Shown: piece after piece, positions 28,618 through 39,413 of the stretch
Layout of the letters: the number at the start of each line of letters is the position of its first letter
Numbering within the stretch: position 1 is the stretch's first letter
Assembly (NCBI RefSeq): GCF_017873675.1
Contig: NZ_JAGGKK010000022.1
Location: forward strand, 1-64,000
Length of the DNA: 64,000 bases
Direction: 5' to 3'
DNA from: Virgibacillus litoralis
Lineage (GTDB): Bacteria > Bacillota > Bacilli > Bacillales > Amphibacillaceae
Notes under the pieces: generated by a model
What the model saw: only the letters and a program-made list of their open reading frames with translations
Told to the model about the DNA's origin: nothing
Database searches by the model: none
Made by a program: the position numbers and the translations under genes

Positions 28618-29475
28618 ATGGTTTTATTTGAAAGAGCGCCAGCCAAAATAAATTTATCGCTTGACGTCCTTGGTAAACGTAACGATGGATATCATGAGGT
28701 TGAGATGATAATGACAGCTGTAGATTTAGCTGATCGTGTTGAATTATATTCTGTTTATGGAGATATGATTGAGGTATCTGCTGATAATCAGTATGTTCCA
28801 AATGATGAGCGGAACCTTGCTTATAAAGCAGCACTTGCTTTTAAAAATAAATACCAGATACATTACGGCGTTAGGATTGAAATAGAAAAAAATATACCCG
28901 TGTCGGCTGGTCTTGGTGGTGGAAGCAGTGATGCTGCTGCCGTACTTCGTGGACTGAATCGTATGTGGTCTGTTGGTGCATCTTTACAAGAATTAGCGGA
29001 GCTAGGAGCAGATATCGGGTCTGATGTACCTTTTTGTATTTATAGTACTACTGCAATTGGAACCGGCCATGGCGAAAAAATTCGTGAATTAGCCGCACCA
29101 CCGCCTTGTTTTGTAATATTAGCAAAACCGAATATTGGAATTTCCACGCGAAATATTTTTCAAAAAGTAAATATAGAAGAAATAATACATCCGGACACAA
29201 ATGAAATCATTCGTGCGTTGGAAGAAAAAAACTTCTCCAATTTATGTGCGAATATTGGTAATGCATTGGAAACCGTGACATTTTCGCTGTGCCCAAATGT
29301 ACAACATATTAAGGAAAAGATGGTACAGGCCGGTGCCTCTGGTGTGTTAATGAGCGGAAGTGGTCCAACTGTTGCCGGACTTGTCGAGCACTATAGTAAA
29401 GCTAAACGCATCTATAACGGCTTAAGGGGATTTTGTGATGAAGTCTATATTGTTCAACTTCTTGATCGTCGTTAA
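28618..29475 (+). CDS. ispE: 4-diphosphocytidyl-2-C-methyl-D-erythritol kinase
   Basis: A 285-residue GHMP kinase of the MEP isoprenoid pathway. Substrate motif RAPAKINLSLDVLGKRNDGYHEV, ATP loop IPVSAGLGGGSSDAAAVLRGLN, and the third motif VLMSGSGPTVAGL. ATG 28618 gives the usual N terminus (MVLFERAPAKIN), but GGAG directly abuts it; a GTG three codons earlier (28609) is an alternative. Followed by purR, as in B. subtilis. Confidence 0.95.
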   Translation: MVLFERAPAKINLSLDVLGKRNDGYHEVEMIMTAVDLADRVELYSVYGDMIEVSADNQYVPNDERNLAYKAALAFKNKYQIHYGVRIEIEKNIPVSAGLGGGSSDAAAVLRGLNRMWSVGASLQELAELGADIGSDVPFCIYSTTAIGTGHGEKIRELAAPPPCFVILAKPNIGISTRNIFQKVNIEEIIHPDTNEIIRALEEKNFSNLCANIGNALETVTFSLCPNVQHIKEKMVQAGASGVLMSGSGPTVAGLVEHYSKAKRIYNGLRGFCDEVYIVQLLDRR

Positions 29476-29541
29476 GACTTGATTAAATACGTATAATTAT
29501 GGTATGTTTGATAATAATTATTCGGTTTTAGAGGTGTATTT

Positions 29542-30354
29542 ATGAAAAGAAGTGAACGATTAGTTTCATTAACAAATTATTTTTTTGAGAATCCCAAGAA
29601 ACATACGTCATTACCGTTTTTTTCTTCAAAATATAATGCAGCCAAATCATCAGTAAGTGAAGATTTGGTTATTGTTGATCGTGTTATGCGGGAAGAAGGA
29701 ATAGGTCATTTGCAGACTCTTCCTGGTGCCTCAGGTGGTGTCAGGTACATTCCAAACCTTTCTAGAGAAAACAGCAAGCAATTTATACAGGACCTTTGTA
29801 ATACGTTGGAGGATCCTGCGAGAATCCTTCCTGGCGGTTATTTATATATGAGTGACATTTTAGGTAATCCAAACATGGTTAAGCAAATAGGGCGAGTACT
29901 CGCCTCAGCCTTCTCAGACATGGAAATTAATGTAGTGGTAACAGTTGCAACGAAAGGAATTCCGCTTGCGTACGCAGTAGCATCCTTTTTGAATGTTCCT
30001 GTTGTAATTGTCAGAAGGGATCCAAAAGTAACGGAAGGGTCTTCTGTAAGCATTAACTATGTTTCCGGATCATCCCGGAAGATCCAGACGATGGTGCTCC
30101 CTAAGCGAAGTTTAAAGGACAATGCCAACGTTTGTATAATTGATGACTTTATGAAAGCCGGTGGCACAATTACAGGGATGACAAGCCTATTGGATGAATT
30201 TAATGCAAATGTAAAAGCTATTGGTGTTCTGGCAGAAGCGGATGATGAAGAAGATGAACGAGTAGTAGAAAATTATACTTCATTAGTTAAAATCACCAAT
30301 GTAGATATTAAACAGAAAAATATTGAGGTTTTGCCTGGTAATCTCCATGCCTGA
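29542..30354 (+). CDS. purR: Purine operon repressor PurR
   Basis: A 270-residue regulator with an N-terminal winged-helix domain (about 1-75, MKRSERLVSLTNYFFENPKKHTSL) and a phosphoribosyltransferase-like domain with the PRPP loop CIIDDFMKAGGTITGM. PRPP releases it from the PurBox of purine biosynthesis genes. The gene is followed immediately by a terminator; the ridA (yabJ) gene that follows purR in B. subtilis is absent. Confidence 0.95.
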   Translation: MKRSERLVSLTNYFFENPKKHTSLPFFSSKYNAAKSSVSEDLVIVDRVMREEGIGHLQTLPGASGGVRYIPNLSRENSKQFIQDLCNTLEDPARILPGGYLYMSDILGNPNMVKQIGRVLASAFSDMEINVVVTVATKGIPLAYAVASFLNVPVVIVRRDPKVTEGSSVSINYVSGSSRKIQTMVLPKRSLKDNANVCIIDDFMKAGGTITGMTSLLDEFNANVKAIGVLAEADDEEDERVVENYTSLVKITNVDIKQKNIEVLPGNLHA

Positions 30355-30355
30355 A

Positions 30356-30393
30356 CCAAAAAAATCTTTCAATTTACGAAAGATTTTTTTTTG
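30356..30393 (+). terminator. Terminator of purR
   Basis: AAATCTTTC pairs with GAAAGATTT around AATTTAC, followed by TTTTTTTG. Confidence 0.85.
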
Positions 30394-30535
30394 CAGTTAA
30401 AAAAGTATAAAAACTTAAGTGCAACTAAGGCATTTTGCCTAAAGGATTAAACTCCAAAATATAAGGGATTCTGAGAAAGCATCAATAGGCTTTCATAAGA
30501 ATTCCTTTAACGTATACCAAGTTTTCTAAGCTTTT
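30392..30535 (+). repeat. Terminator-associated repeat R4 (purR-spoVG)
   Basis: Starts GCAGTTAAAAAAGTATAAA right at the purR terminator T-run, then AAGTGCAACTAAGGCATTTTG, a middle ..GATTCTGAGAAAGC.., CTTTCATAAGAATTCCTTTAACG and CCAAGTTTTCTAAG. It has the long layout also seen at 62620-62765. Confidence 0.6.
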
Positions 30536-30566
30536 TTTAGTCTTTTTAAATTTTTTTTTAAAATAG

Positions 30567-30593
30567 GCAGGAATTCTCATTGTTTTGTTGAAT
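30567..30593 (+). promoter_or_regulatory. Sigma-H promoter of spoVG with upstream AT tract
   Basis: GCAGGAATT (30567-30575), 11 bases, GTTGAAT (30587-30593) fits the sigma-H pattern RnAGGAwww-N11/12-RnnGAAT exactly. The T- and A-rich tract just upstream (30532-30565) sits where AbrB binds at the B. subtilis spoVG promoter. Confidence 0.8.
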
Positions 30594-30634
30594 TATTGAT
30601 AATAAGTTCAAAAGGGAAAAGGTGGTGAAACATC

Positions 30635-30925
30635 ATGGAAGTAACTGACGTAAGATTACGCCGCGTTAACACAGAGGGAAGAATGCGAGCAATTGCATCG
30701 ATTACTTTGGATCAGGAGTTTGTTGTCCATGATATCCGTGTCATCGATGGGAATAATGGATTGTTTGTAGCTATGCCATCCAAACGTACCCCAGACGGTG
30801 AATTCAGGGATATTGCGCATCCCATTAATTCTAATACTCGTGCAAAAATACAGGATGCGGTACTAGAAGAATACCGTCGTGCTGGTGAAGAAGAAGTGCG
30901 ATATGAAGAAGCAGGCGCTTCCTAA
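30635..30925 (+). CDS. spoVG: RNA-binding regulator SpoVG
   Basis: A 96-residue protein matching SpoVG along its length: [51 protein letters not shown]. SpoVG proteins bind nucleic acid and influence septation and cortex formation. The acidic C-terminal tail is variable in the family. AAAAGGTGGTG precedes ATG 30635. A sigma-H promoter precedes it and a terminator follows. Confidence 0.96.
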   Translation: MEVTDVRLRRVNTEGRMRAIASITLDQEFVVHDIRVIDGNNGLFVAMPSKRTPDGEFRDIAHPINSNTRAKIQDAVLEEYRRAGEEEVRYEEAGAS

Positions 30926-30936
30926 AGACATGATCA

Positions 30937-30980
30937 ACGAGAGGTCTAATCTGCAACCAGGTTAGCCTTCTTTTTTTGCA
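30937..30980 (+). terminator. Terminator of spoVG
   Basis: AGGTCTAATCTG pairs with CAGGTTAGCCTT (with G-T pairs) around CAAC, followed by CTTTTTTTG. Confidence 0.8.
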
Positions 30981-31070
30981 ATTAAATATAAAAGCAGGAG
31001 TGTTTTTCCTAATGGGTTCAGTTACAGGGAAATACATAGATAGTACACTATTTCCGAACCAAAGGATAAA

Positions 31071-31334
31071 GTGAGGGTTTTCAAGCAAATAACGGAATGA
31101 GAGGGTCCGCCAAACGGTCGAAGCGGATCCTCATTCCGTTATTTAGCAGAAAAGGTGTTCTCGTAGTGGTGAGACGGACCCTCGTTCCGCTAATAGCAAA
31201 AAATCAACCAAATTTGAGGTAAAAATGACAAATAGCGGAATGAGGATTCATCCCGATGCTTAAAACCAGTGTTTTCAAGCAAATAACGGAACGAGGATCC
31301 GCCAACCAATCGAAGCGGATCCTCATTCCGTTAA
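31071..31334. repeat. Repeat R3, triple copy before glmU
   Basis: Two units open with TTTTCAAGCAAATAACGGAA. The first spans AATAACGGAATGA to TCATTCCGTTATT (palindromic ends, 31088-31145). A middle unit reads GGACCCTCGTTCCGCTAAT...AATAGCGGAATGAGGAT. The third spans 31261-31334 with GGATCCGCC..GGCGGATCC-like arms. Related copies lie at 49581 and 60091. Apart from this I see nothing in 30981-31557. Confidence 0.75.
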
Positions 31335-31557
31335 AGATGGTTCTGCTACAATAGGGGCCAAATGTATGCTAATTCTTATGTAATTTCTAATATTACAAGT
31401 ATTACCTCGCAGTATATCGATTTTATTATCAGGAACAACAATCTACTAGAATGCAACCTTTTTCCAAAAATTATTAATCTCCATACGCTTCTATCTGTTG
31501 AAATCATCTCTTTTTTGAGATATATTCATAATGGATAATTAGAATGGAGGATTCTTC

Positions 31558-32937
31558 ATGGTGAACCGTTATGCTATCATTCTTGCAGCTGGACAAGGCA
31601 CAAGAATGAAGTCAAAACTATATAAAGTACTTCATCCTGTATTAGGCCGTCCAATGCTGCAGCATGTAATAGGACAATTAAATGTTGTACAGTTGGATGA
31701 AATGGTTACGATTGTGGGTCATGGCGCTGAAGAGGTGTCTGATCATATTGGAGATCAAAGCAAGTTGGTCATTCAGGAAGAACAATTAGGGACCGGACAT
31801 GCCGTAATACAGGCAGAGGAATTATTAAAAGATAAAGAGGGAACAACTATCGTAGTTTGTGGAGATACTCCATTAATTACAAGCACAACATATCAAGCGC
31901 TCTTTGATCACCATGAACGAGAAGGTGCTAAGGCGACAATTTTAACAACAAAAGTTCTAAACCCTACAGGTTATGGTAGGGTTATTCGTAATGAAAATAA
32001 CGAAGTAGAGCGGATTGTTGAACACAAGGATGCAGATGACCAGGAGCTGCTAGTTGATGAAATCAATACGGGTACATACTGTTTTGATAATAAAGCACTA
32101 TTTCAGGCCCTGCAAAAAGTTTCGAATGATAATGTGCAAGGTGAATATTATTTGCCGGATGTAATTGAGATTTTACGAGGTCAGGACGAGAAGGTTAGTG
32201 CCTCAATCACTCCAGATTTTGAAGAAACACTTGGTGTTAATGACCGTGTAGCATTAGCTCAGGCGGAAGCAACAATGAAAAAGCGTATCAATAAAAGACA
32301 TATGCAAAACGGGGTTACAATTTTAGACCCTGATAACACATATATTGGCCCAGATGTTACAATTGAACAGGATGTCTTAATACATCCTGGATCGATTATC
32401 AAGGGAGAAACGATTATAGAAACTGACGCTGAAATAGGTCCTCATAGTGAAATTATTAATTGTTCTATTGGTGTAGCAAGTATTATTAAACAAAGCGTCG
32501 CTAAAGATAGTAAAATCGGTAGTCGTGTACAAATTGGCCCATATGCACATATTCGACCAGAAGCATCAATTGGCAATGATGCAAAAATTGGAAACTTTGT
32601 TGAAGTTAAAAAGACGTTCATCGGAGATAACAGTAAGGTTTCTCATTTAAGCTACATTGGCGATGCAGAGGTTGGAAGTAATGTGAATATCGGTTGTGGA
32701 ACGATTACGGTTAACTATGATGGGAAAAATAAATATTTAACAACAATTGAAGATGATTCGTTTATTGGGTGTAATTCCAACCTTATTGCTCCGGTTACAG
32801 TCGGGAAAGGTTCTTATGTTGCTGCTGGGTCAACGATAACGAAGGACGTGCCAGAAGATTCATTATCTGTTGCACGTGCAAGACAAACGAATAAAGAGGG
32901 CTATGCATCAAGGATAAAAAACAGAAATAAAAACTAA
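31558..32937 (+). CDS. glmU: Bifunctional GlmU (GlcN-1-P acetyltransferase / UDP-GlcNAc pyrophosphorylase)
   Basis: A 459-residue enzyme making UDP-GlcNAc for peptidoglycan and teichoic acids. The N-terminal uridyltransferase has [25 protein letters not shown] and GDTPLI; the C-terminal half is a left-handed beta-helix of hexapeptide repeats ending in the acetyltransferase site ([28 protein letters not shown]). ATG 31558 behind GGAGG. Named gcaD in B. subtilis. 14 bases to prs. Confidence 0.97.
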   Translation: MVNRYAIILAAGQGTRMKSKLYKVLHPVLGRPMLQHVIGQLNVVQLDEMVTIVGHGAEEVSDHIGDQSKLVIQEEQLGTGHAVIQAEELLKDKEGTTIVVCGDTPLITSTTYQALFDHHEREGAKATILTTKVLNPTGYGRVIRNENNEVERIVEHKDADDQELLVDEINTGTYCFDNKALFQALQKVSNDNVQGEYYLPDVIEILRGQDEKVSASITPDFEETLGVNDRVALAQAEATMKKRINKRHMQNGVTILDPDNTYIGPDVTIEQDVLIHPGSIIKGETIIETDAEIGPHSEIINCSIGVASIIKQSVAKDSKIGSRVQIGPYAHIRPEASIGNDAKIGNFVEVKKTFIGDNSKVSHLSYIGDAEVGSNVNIGCGTITVNYDGKNKYLTTIEDDSFIGCNSNLIAPVTVGKGSYVAAGSTITKDVPEDSLSVARARQTNKEGYASRIKNRNKN

Positions 32938-32951
32938 CGGAGGGTTATCTC

Positions 32952-33905
32952 ATGGCATCTAGCTACAAGGATCGATCTTTGAAAGTCTTTTCACTGAATT
33001 CAAATCGTCAATTAGCTGAGGACATCGCTAGCCATATTGGCACAACATTAGGTGAGTGCACGGTTTCTGCTTTTAGTGATGGTGAAATTCAAATTAATAT
33101 TGAAGAAAGTATTCGCGGCTGTGATGTGTATGTTGTTCAATCAACTTGTGCTCCAGTTAATACACACATTATGGAGCTATTAATTATGATTGATGCACTA
33201 AAACGAGCTTCAGCAAGGTCAATTAATATTGTTATGCCATACTATGGTTATGCTAGACAAGATCGCAAAGCAAGGTCAAGAGAACCAATTGCTGCTAAGC
33301 TTGTAGCTGATTTGCTTGAGACAGCTGGCGCTAGTCGTGTGATTACACTTGATTTACATGCGCCACAAATTCAGGGTTTCTTTAATGTACCGATTGATCA
33401 CTTGCAAGGTGTGCCAATTTTATCTAATTACTTTGAAACGAAGAACTTTGAAGACTTAGTTATTGTTTCGCCCGATCATGGTGGTGTAACACGTGCACGA
33501 AAAATGGCCGATCGCCTAAAAGCGCCAATCGGTATAATCGATAAACGGCGTCCTCGTCCAAATGTTGCAGAAGTTATGAATATCGTTGGTAATATTGAAG
33601 GCAAGACAGCTATTCTTATAGATGATATTATCGATACTGCAGGTACAATTACTTTGGCAGCAAATGCATTAGTTGAAAATGGTGCTAAAGAAGTTTATGC
33701 CTGCTGTACACATCCTGTTTTGTCAGGTCCAGCGATTGAGCGAATTGATAATTCGAAAATCAAGGAACTGATTATTACGAACTCAATTCCACTTCCTGAA
33801 GAGAAACAAAGTGAAAAAATTACCGAATTGTCTGTTGCGCCGTTAATTGGTGAAGCAATTATTCGTATACATGAATTGCAATCAGTAAGTATTCTATTCG
33901 ATTAA
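32952..33905 (+). CDS. prs: Ribose-phosphate pyrophosphokinase
   Basis: The 317-residue class-I PRPP synthase. Metal/ATP site in [12 protein letters not shown], the PRPP loop [13 protein letters not shown]-type segment ([15 protein letters not shown]), the flexible loop [13 protein letters not shown] and regulatory contact residues. It supplies purines, pyrimidines, His, Trp and NAD synthesis. ACGGAGGGTTATCTC precedes ATG 32952. Co-transcribed with glmU. Confidence 0.97.
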   Translation: MASSYKDRSLKVFSLNSNRQLAEDIASHIGTTLGECTVSAFSDGEIQINIEESIRGCDVYVVQSTCAPVNTHIMELLIMIDALKRASARSINIVMPYYGYARQDRKARSREPIAAKLVADLLETAGASRVITLDLHAPQIQGFFNVPIDHLQGVPILSNYFETKNFEDLVIVSPDHGGVTRARKMADRLKAPIGIIDKRRPRPNVAEVMNIVGNIEGKTAILIDDIIDTAGTITLAANALVENGAKEVYACCTHPVLSGPAIERIDNSKIKELIITNSIPLPEEKQSEKITELSVAPLIGEAIIRIHELQSVSILFD

Positions 33906-33907
33906 AC

Positions 33908-33933
33908 GTTTAGGATGATAAAAATAAGGGAAT
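33908..33933 (+). promoter_or_regulatory. Candidate sigma-B promoter of ctc
   Basis: GTTTAG (33908-33913), 14 bases, GGGAAT (33928-33933) fits the sigma-B pattern GTTTaa-N12-15-GGGwAw. It begins three bases after the prs stop. ctc is the classic sigma-B gene of B. subtilis. The 170-base leader that follows contains a degenerate, inverted R4-like stretch. Confidence 0.65.
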
Positions 33934-34105
33934 AAAAAATGCGTAGAAATTTTGTCTATTACTAAAATTATGTTTTAATAGTAAGAGATGATTAGCAAAT
34001 TTGGCTTATCGCTACCAGCTGGCGAAAGCTTTAGTTGCTAGGAAAGATTTTTGCCATATAAACTTGGTCAAGTTCCAAGTTTTTAAATAATGGAGGGTGA
34101 TAAAC

Positions 34106-34735
34106 ATGGCAGTAAAACTAAAAGCAACAAAAAGAGAAGATCATTCAAAATCTGCAACAAAACAAATCCGTGAAAGTGGAGAAGTACCATCCGTTGTTTA
34201 CGGGAAAGATAAGGAAGCTAAAGCGATTGCTGTAAATAGCATTGACTTAGTAAAAACTGTTCGTGACGAAGGCAGAAACGCGATAATCTCACTTGAAATT
34301 GAGGGCGATAAAGCGGAAGATGTAATGCTCCACGAATATCAAATGGATTCACTTAAAGATGAGTTAATTCATGCTGATTTCTATATCGTAAACATGGCTG
34401 AAGAAATGGACGTTGAAGTACCATTGAGTCTCGAGGGTGAGGCATATGGTGCTAAAGAAGGCGGTGTCCTGCAGCAGCCATTATTTGAATTACAGGTAAG
34501 AGCTAAACCAGCTGATATTCCAGAGCAAATCTCTGTTGATGTTTCAGAACTTGGTATTGGTGATACGATTGCAATTGCTGATTTACCAAAAGCAAGTAAA
34601 TATGAATTTCTAGAAGATGCAGATACCACTGTTGCAACGGTAGTACCACCAGATACATTGGATGAGACAGATGAGGAAGTAGATGAAAATGCTGAACCTG
34701 AACTTGTTGGTGCGAAAGACGATGAAGAAGAGTAG
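34106..34735 (+). CDS. ctc: 50S ribosomal protein L25/general stress protein Ctc
   Basis: A 209-residue, long-form L25 (TL5/Ctc type). The N-terminal 5S-rRNA-binding domain (TKREDHSKSATKQIRESGEVPSVVYGKDKEAKAIAV) is followed by the beta-rich C-terminal domain (ADFYIVNMAEEMDVEVPL...GDTIAIADLP) and an acidic tail. It binds the E-loop of 5S rRNA, in B. subtilis mainly under stress. ATG 34106 behind GGAGGGTGAT; the GTG at 34097 is within that site. Followed by its own terminator. Confidence 0.95.
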   Translation: MAVKLKATKREDHSKSATKQIRESGEVPSVVYGKDKEAKAIAVNSIDLVKTVRDEGRNAIISLEIEGDKAEDVMLHEYQMDSLKDELIHADFYIVNMAEEMDVEVPLSLEGEAYGAKEGGVLQQPLFELQVRAKPADIPEQISVDVSELGIGDTIAIADLPKASKYEFLEDADTTVATVVPPDTLDETDEEVDENAEPELVGAKDDEEE

Positions 34736-34758
34736 ATAGTTTTCGATTAAAAGCATCT

Positions 34759-34791
34759 GAACCCTCCTATTTTGTATAGGAGGGTTTTGCT
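34759..34791 (+). terminator. Terminator of ctc
   Basis: ACCCTCCTAT (34761-34770) pairs perfectly with ATAGGAGGGT (34776-34785), then TTTGCTTT. Confidence 0.85.
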
Positions 34792-34860
34792 TTATTTTCT
34801 GACATAAAGACAGTACAATATAAAAAGTTAGATAAACTAGTCCATAAAGGAAGTAGCAAA

Positions 34861-35421
34861 ATGAAATGTATCGTTGGGTTAGGAAATCCAGGAAGAAAAT
34901 TTAAAAAAACACGCCATAATATTGGGTTTATGGTAATTGATGAATTAGTTGATCGCCACAATTGGAAGCTAAAGAAGGACAAGTTTAATGGAAAATCAAC
35001 GGTTGAGTTTCTTGGAGATGAAAAAGTTATTCTCCTGCAGCCACAAACATATATGAACCTTTCGGGTGGATCAATTCGTCCATTAATGGATTTTTATAAT
35101 ATTGATGTTGACGATGTTCTTGTGATTTATGATGACCTCGATCTTCCAACAGGAAAAATCCGGTTACGGCAAAAAGGCAGCCATGGCGGTCATAATGGAA
35201 TTAGATCTACTATTGAACATTTGGGTACCAAGGAATTCAAACGGCTCAGAATTGGTATTGGACGTCCTTCAGGGCCAATACAAGTAGTTGACTATGTACT
35301 TGGATCATTTCCAAAAGAAAAACATGAAGCAGTTGATTCCAGTATTCAAAAAGCAGCCGATGCGTGTGAAGCATGGTTAGAAAAGTCGTTTCCTGAAGTT
35401 ATGAATGAATTTAATAATTAA
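34861..35421 (+). CDS. pth: Peptidyl-tRNA hydrolase
   Basis: A 186-residue Pth1 (spoVC in B. subtilis). The catalytic histidine lies in [10 protein letters not shown], substrate asparagines in [12 protein letters not shown] and [11 protein letters not shown], and the aspartate in IYDDLDLP. It recycles peptidyl-tRNA dropped by ribosomes. AAAGGAAGTAGCAAA precedes ATG 34861. Confidence 0.97.
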   Translation: MKCIVGLGNPGRKFKKTRHNIGFMVIDELVDRHNWKLKKDKFNGKSTVEFLGDEKVILLQPQTYMNLSGGSIRPLMDFYNIDVDDVLVIYDDLDLPTGKIRLRQKGSHGGHNGIRSTIEHLGTKEFKRLRIGIGRPSGPIQVVDYVLGSFPKEKHEAVDSSIQKAADACEAWLEKSFPEVMNEFNN

Positions 35422-35432
35422 AACCACATATA

Positions 35433-35461
35433 GTATAAAAAGATGCTTTTCGGATAAACTT
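35433..35461 (+). promoter_or_regulatory. Candidate sigma-F promoter of fin
   Basis: GTATA (35433-35437), 14 bases, GGATAAACTT (35452-35461). The -10 fits the sigma-F pattern, but the spacer is one base shorter than usual. fin is transcribed by sigma-F and sigma-G in B. subtilis. Confidence 0.5.
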
Positions 35462-35497
35462 TATTGTACCCCATGTTTATTCGAGGAGGTTTTTTGT

Positions 35498-35728
35498 ATG
35501 TCTATTGTCTATAAATGTAGACATTGTGGACATGAAATTGGAAAATTAAATCAGCAAGTAATAGATACGTCGATGCTGGGATGGAATGAATTATCAACTG
35601 AGGATAAACAAGAAATGATTCACTATCAGAATAATGGTGATGTTCATATTCAAACCATTTGTGAAAACTGTGAAGAATCGCTTGGCAGCCATCCACAGTA
35701 TCATGAGTTAGACTATTTCATACAATAA
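35498..35728 (+). CDS. fin: Anti-sigma-F factor Fin
   Basis: A 76-residue zinc-binding protein, YabK of B. subtilis. Two CxxC pairs (YKCRHCGHEIG and ICENCEESL) and the conserved WNELSTEDKQEMIHYQNNGDVHIQTIC. Fin binds sigma-F and helps hand RNA polymerase over to sigma-G in the forespore. ATG 35498 behind CGAGGAGG; the frame's earlier ATG at 35405 overlaps pth and lacks a ribosome site. Lies between pth and mfd as in B. subtilis. Confidence 0.92.
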   Translation: MSIVYKCRHCGHEIGKLNQQVIDTSMLGWNELSTEDKQEMIHYQNNGDVHIQTICENCEESLGSHPQYHELDYFIQ

Positions 35729-35870
35729 CATACGCAAAATAGCTTTGGTTATTTCATTAACGTTAGTAATCGATTAGCAACGGAAGTACAGGGAAGAAAG
35801 TCTACTAGTTGCTAGGCGATGCCGCTCAACGCTAGCCAAGGCATTTTTGCACTTAAGCAGGTGGGGAAAA

Positions 35871-38800
35871 ATGAAAGGGATTAATGAATATTTACGTTCA
35901 AAAGAAGATGTTGAATCAATCATTAACGGAATTTCCGGAGGGATGAAGGAACAGCTTGTTGCAGGGCTGTCAGGTTCTGCAAGAAGTTTACTTGTATCTA
36001 TTATTAATGAATCATTACATAAACCAGTCTTACTTATCACACATCAACTTGTACAAGCGCAGCAGTTGTATGATGACTTGGCAGAGTTTATGGGTGATGA
36101 ACAAATACATTTGTATCCTGTCAATGAATTAATTGCATCAGAGATTGCTGTTGCCAGTCCTGAATTAAGAAGCCAGCGAATAGATGCGTTGACTGAGTGG
36201 TCACAGAAAAAGTCAGGTATCTTAATTGCCCCGGTTGCTGCCTTAAAACGTATTTTGCCGCCAGCAAGTTATTGGCGTGATTATCAGTTACGTTTTACCT
36301 TTGGCGAGGATATTGATGTTGATAAATATCTATCATCTTTGGTAGATATGGGATATGAACGGACAACAATGGTCACAGCTCCTGGAGAATTCAGTCGCCG
36401 AGGCGGTATTATAGATATATATCCTGTAACGGAATTGAACCCAGTCCGTATTGAGTTATTTGACGAAGAAGTAGACTCCATACGTTTTTTTGATGTGGAC
36501 TCACAGCGGTCCTTGGAAAAAAAGAAGGAAATAACAATTGGCCCCGCTACTGAACTTCTGTTAAGTGAACAAGATATGGTAACGGGGGCACAACGTGTAG
36601 AAAAGGCACTATCGGAATCGCTGAAGAAATTAAAAAAACCGGAAGCGAAAGAAACCCTGATTGAAGTAATGGAACACGATATTGAACGATTAAAGAATCT
36701 TGAACGATTTCAGGAAATGTATAAATATATTGGCTTTCTGTATAACAATCCTGCTAGTTTGTTAGATTATTTACCTGCAGACGGTATGGTAATTATGGAT
36801 GAAATGAGCAGAATCCAAGAAACTGCAACACAATTGGATTCAGAGGAAGCAGAATGGTACAGCAACCTATTAGAGACGAACAAAATGGTGCGAGGTAGTA
36901 GGTTTTCCTTTGACTGGCATACGGTATGGGAAAACATGACGCAACAGCGTCTTTATATGTCGGTTTTTTTGCGGCATATACCGAATACACAACCACAGAA
37001 TATTATAAATTTGTCCTCTCGAGCTATGCAGGAGTTTCATGGGCAAATGAATTTGTTTCAAAATGAATTAAAACGTTGGGAAAAAGGTGACTTTTCTGTT
37101 GTTGTTTTGGCGCCAAACGAAAAACGAGCTGAAAAAATTCATTCTATCTTTTTAGACTATGATATTGATTCAGTTGTTTCGAGTAAGCTGGAGCTTCCTG
37201 TTACTAAACCAACGATAGCAGTTGGCAATATCAGCAGTGGTATTGAAATGCCGATGCACAAATTGGTATTAATTACGGAAAACGAATTATTTAAAAAGAA
37301 AATGAAACGTACACGTAAAAAGCAAAAGATCTCTAACGCAGAACGTATTAAGGACTATCAGGAGTTAAAAGTTGGAGACTATGTTGTTCATGCTAACCAT
37401 GGAATTGGAAAGTATTTAGGTATCGAAACCCTCGAGGTTAGTGACATGCATAAGGATTATATGCTTATTAAATACTCTGGTGATGATAAACTCTTCGTTC
37501 CGATTGATCAGATAGATTTAGTACAAAAATTCGTTGGGTCAGAAGGCAAAGAGCCTAGGCTCTATAAACTAGGTGGAAGTGAATGGACGAAGGTAAAACG
37601 TAAAGTACAATCGTCCGTGGAAGATATCGCTGATGACCTTATTAAGCTATATGCTGAGCGTGAAGCACGAAAAGGTTATTCATTCAGTGAAGATACAGAA
37701 ATGCAACGAGAATTTGAAGCCTCCTTTGCATACCAGGAAACCGACGATCAGATAAGGTGTATTGAGGAAATCAAGCATGATATGGAAAGAGAACGTCCAA
37801 TGGATCGGCTGCTTTGTGGTGATGTTGGTTATGGGAAAACGGAAGTAGCCATTCGTGCAGCCTTTAAAGCGGTGGCGGATGGAAAACAAGTGGCTATCTT
37901 AGTTCCAACGACAATATTGGCGCAGCAACATTTTGAAACCATTAGTGAGCGGTTCTTAGATCATGCCGTAAATATCGGTATATTAAGTAGATTTCGAACG
38001 AAAAAGCAACAGAAGGAAACAATGGATGGGCTTCGAAAAGGGTTGGTCGACATAGTAATCGGAACACACCGTTTACTATCAAAAGATGTTCAATTTCGTG
38101 AATTAGGACTGCTCGTCGTTGATGAAGAACAGCGCTTTGGTGTGAAACATAAAGAAAAGATTAAAGAGCTTAAAACAAATGTTGATGTACTTACACTAAC
38201 AGCAACACCGATTCCAAGAACACTTCACATGTCGATGCTAGGAGTCCGTGATTTATCTGTAATTGAAACACCGCCAGAAAATCGTTTTCCGATCCAGACG
38301 TATGTAATGGAATATAATCCGATTTTCATTCGAGAGGCGATTGAACGGGAAATGTCACGTGGCGGACAAGTATTTTTCCTCTATAATCGTGTCGAAAATA
38401 TTGATAGTGTAGCGCGTGACCTTGGTATGCTTGTTGATGATGCAAGAATAGCTGTTGCTCATGGCCAGATGAATGAGACAGAGTTGGAAAATGTTATATT
38501 TGCCTTTTTGGAAGGTGAGTATGATGTACTTGTTAGTACAACAATTATTGAGACAGGTGTTGATATTCCAAATGTTAATACATTAATTGTTAATGATGCT
38601 GATCGAATGGGATTAAGTCAGTTGTATCAGCTTAGAGGACGTGTAGGCAGGTCAAATCGCGTTGCTTATGCATATTTCACCTACCAGAAGGATAAGGTAC
38701 TTACTGAAATTGCTGAAAAGCGTTTGCAAGCGATTAAAGAGTTTACGGAGCTTGGTTCTGGATTTAAAATCGCAATGCGTGATTTGTCAATACGTGGTGC

Positions 38801-39395
38801 TGGAAACTTATTAGGTTCACAACAACACGGCTTTATTGATTCAGTAGGATTTGATATGTATTCCCAAATGCTGAAAGATGCAATTGACGCACGAAAGTAT
38901 GGAAAAGAACTCGATGATATTAAGGCATTTGAACCAGAATTAACACTTAATCTTGACGCTTATATTCCTGATACGTATATCAAGGATGAAAAACAAAAAA
39001 TTGAAATGTATAAACAATTTCAAACAATCGATTCATCGGATGACATTGAAGATTTACGAGATGAATTAATCGATCGATTTGGAGATTATCCAGAAGAAGT
39101 GGAGCATTTATTCGTAGTATCATCGTTAAAAAGGTTAGCGAAGCAACAACGAGTCGAAACGATTAGTGAAAAGAATAAAAAAATCGAATTGCTTGTAGAT
39201 GGAGACCGCAGTCAGCAGATTGATGGGTCGAAATTATTCGAGCTTGCCAATAATTTCGGTCGCGACGTCCAGCTTGGGACGGAAGGAAGCAAATTAAAAG
39301 TGATATTCAAATGGACACGTGATACTCATCACCAACGTTATGAAATAGTCGAAAACTTTATCACACAATTATCTGAGGTCAATAGGGAAGATTAG
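35871..39395 (+). CDS. mfd: Transcription-repair coupling factor
   Basis: The 1174-residue Mfd translocase. Order: UvrB-homology region (about 1-350, including [17 protein letters not shown]), RNA polymerase-interacting domain ([20 protein letters not shown]), superfamily-2 motor with Walker [18 protein letters not shown] ([11 protein letters not shown]), TATPIPRTL and the QLRGRVGRS helicase motif VI, then a C-terminal regulatory domain. It removes stalled polymerase and recruits UvrA. ATG 35871 behind AGGTGGGG. The region before it holds an inverted, degenerate R4 copy ending TTGCACTTAAGCAG. Confidence 0.97.
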   Translation: MKGINEYLRSKEDVESIINGISGGMKEQLVAGLSGSARSLLVSIINESLHKPVLLITHQLVQAQQLYDDLAEFMGDEQIHLYPVNELIASEIAVASPELRSQRIDALTEWSQKKSGILIAPVAALKRILPPASYWRDYQLRFTFGEDIDVDKYLSSLVDMGYERTTMVTAPGEFSRRGGIIDIYPVTELNPVRIELFDEEVDSIRFFDVDSQRSLEKKKEITIGPATELLLSEQDMVTGAQRVEKALSESLKKLKKPEAKETLIEVMEHDIERLKNLERFQEMYKYIGFLYNNPASLLDYLPADGMVIMDEMSRIQETATQLDSEEAEWYSNLLETNKMVRGSRFSFDWHTVWENMTQQRLYMSVFLRHIPNTQPQNIINLSSRAMQEFHGQMNLFQNELKRWEKGDFSVVVLAPNEKRAEKIHSIFLDYDIDSVVSSKLELPVTKPTIAVGNISSGIEMPMHKLVLITENELFKKKMKRTRKKQKISNAERIKDYQELKVGDYVVHANHGIGKYLGIETLEVSDMHKDYMLIKYSGDDKLFVPIDQIDLVQKFVGSEGKEPRLYKLGGSEWTKVKRKVQSSVEDIADDLIKLYAEREARKGYSFSEDTEMQREFEASFAYQETDDQIRCIEEIKHDMERERPMDRLLCGDVGYGKTEVAIRAAFKAVADGKQVAILVPTTILAQQHFETISERFLDHAVNIGILSRFRTKKQQKETMDGLRKGLVDIVIGTHRLLSKDVQFRELGLLVVDEEQRFGVKHKEKIKELKTNVDVLTLTATPIPRTLHMSMLGVRDLSVIETPPENRFPIQTYVMEYNPIFIREAIEREMSRGGQVFFLYNRVENIDSVARDLGMLVDDARIAVAHGQMNETELENVIFAFLEGEYDVLVSTTIIETGVDIPNVNTLIVNDADRMGLSQLYQLRGRVGRSNRVAYAYFTYQKDKVLTEIAEKRLQAIKEFTELGSGFKIAMRDLSIRGAGNLLGSQQHGFIDSVGFDMYSQMLKDAIDARKYGKELDDIKAFEPELTLNLDAYIPDTYIKDEKQKIEMYKQFQTIDSSDDIEDLRDELIDRFGDYPEEVEHLFVVSSLKRLAKQQRVETISEKNKKIELLVDGDRSQQIDGSKLFELANNFGRDVQLGTEGSKLKVIFKWTRDTHHQRYEIVENFITQLSEVNRED

Positions 39396-39413
39396 AAAAT
39401 CCCACTGTATGAT

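Noticed and set aside
31071-31334. CRISPR-like short repeats
   Set aside because: Only three units, mixed orientation, unequal spacers; better seen as palindromic R3 elements.
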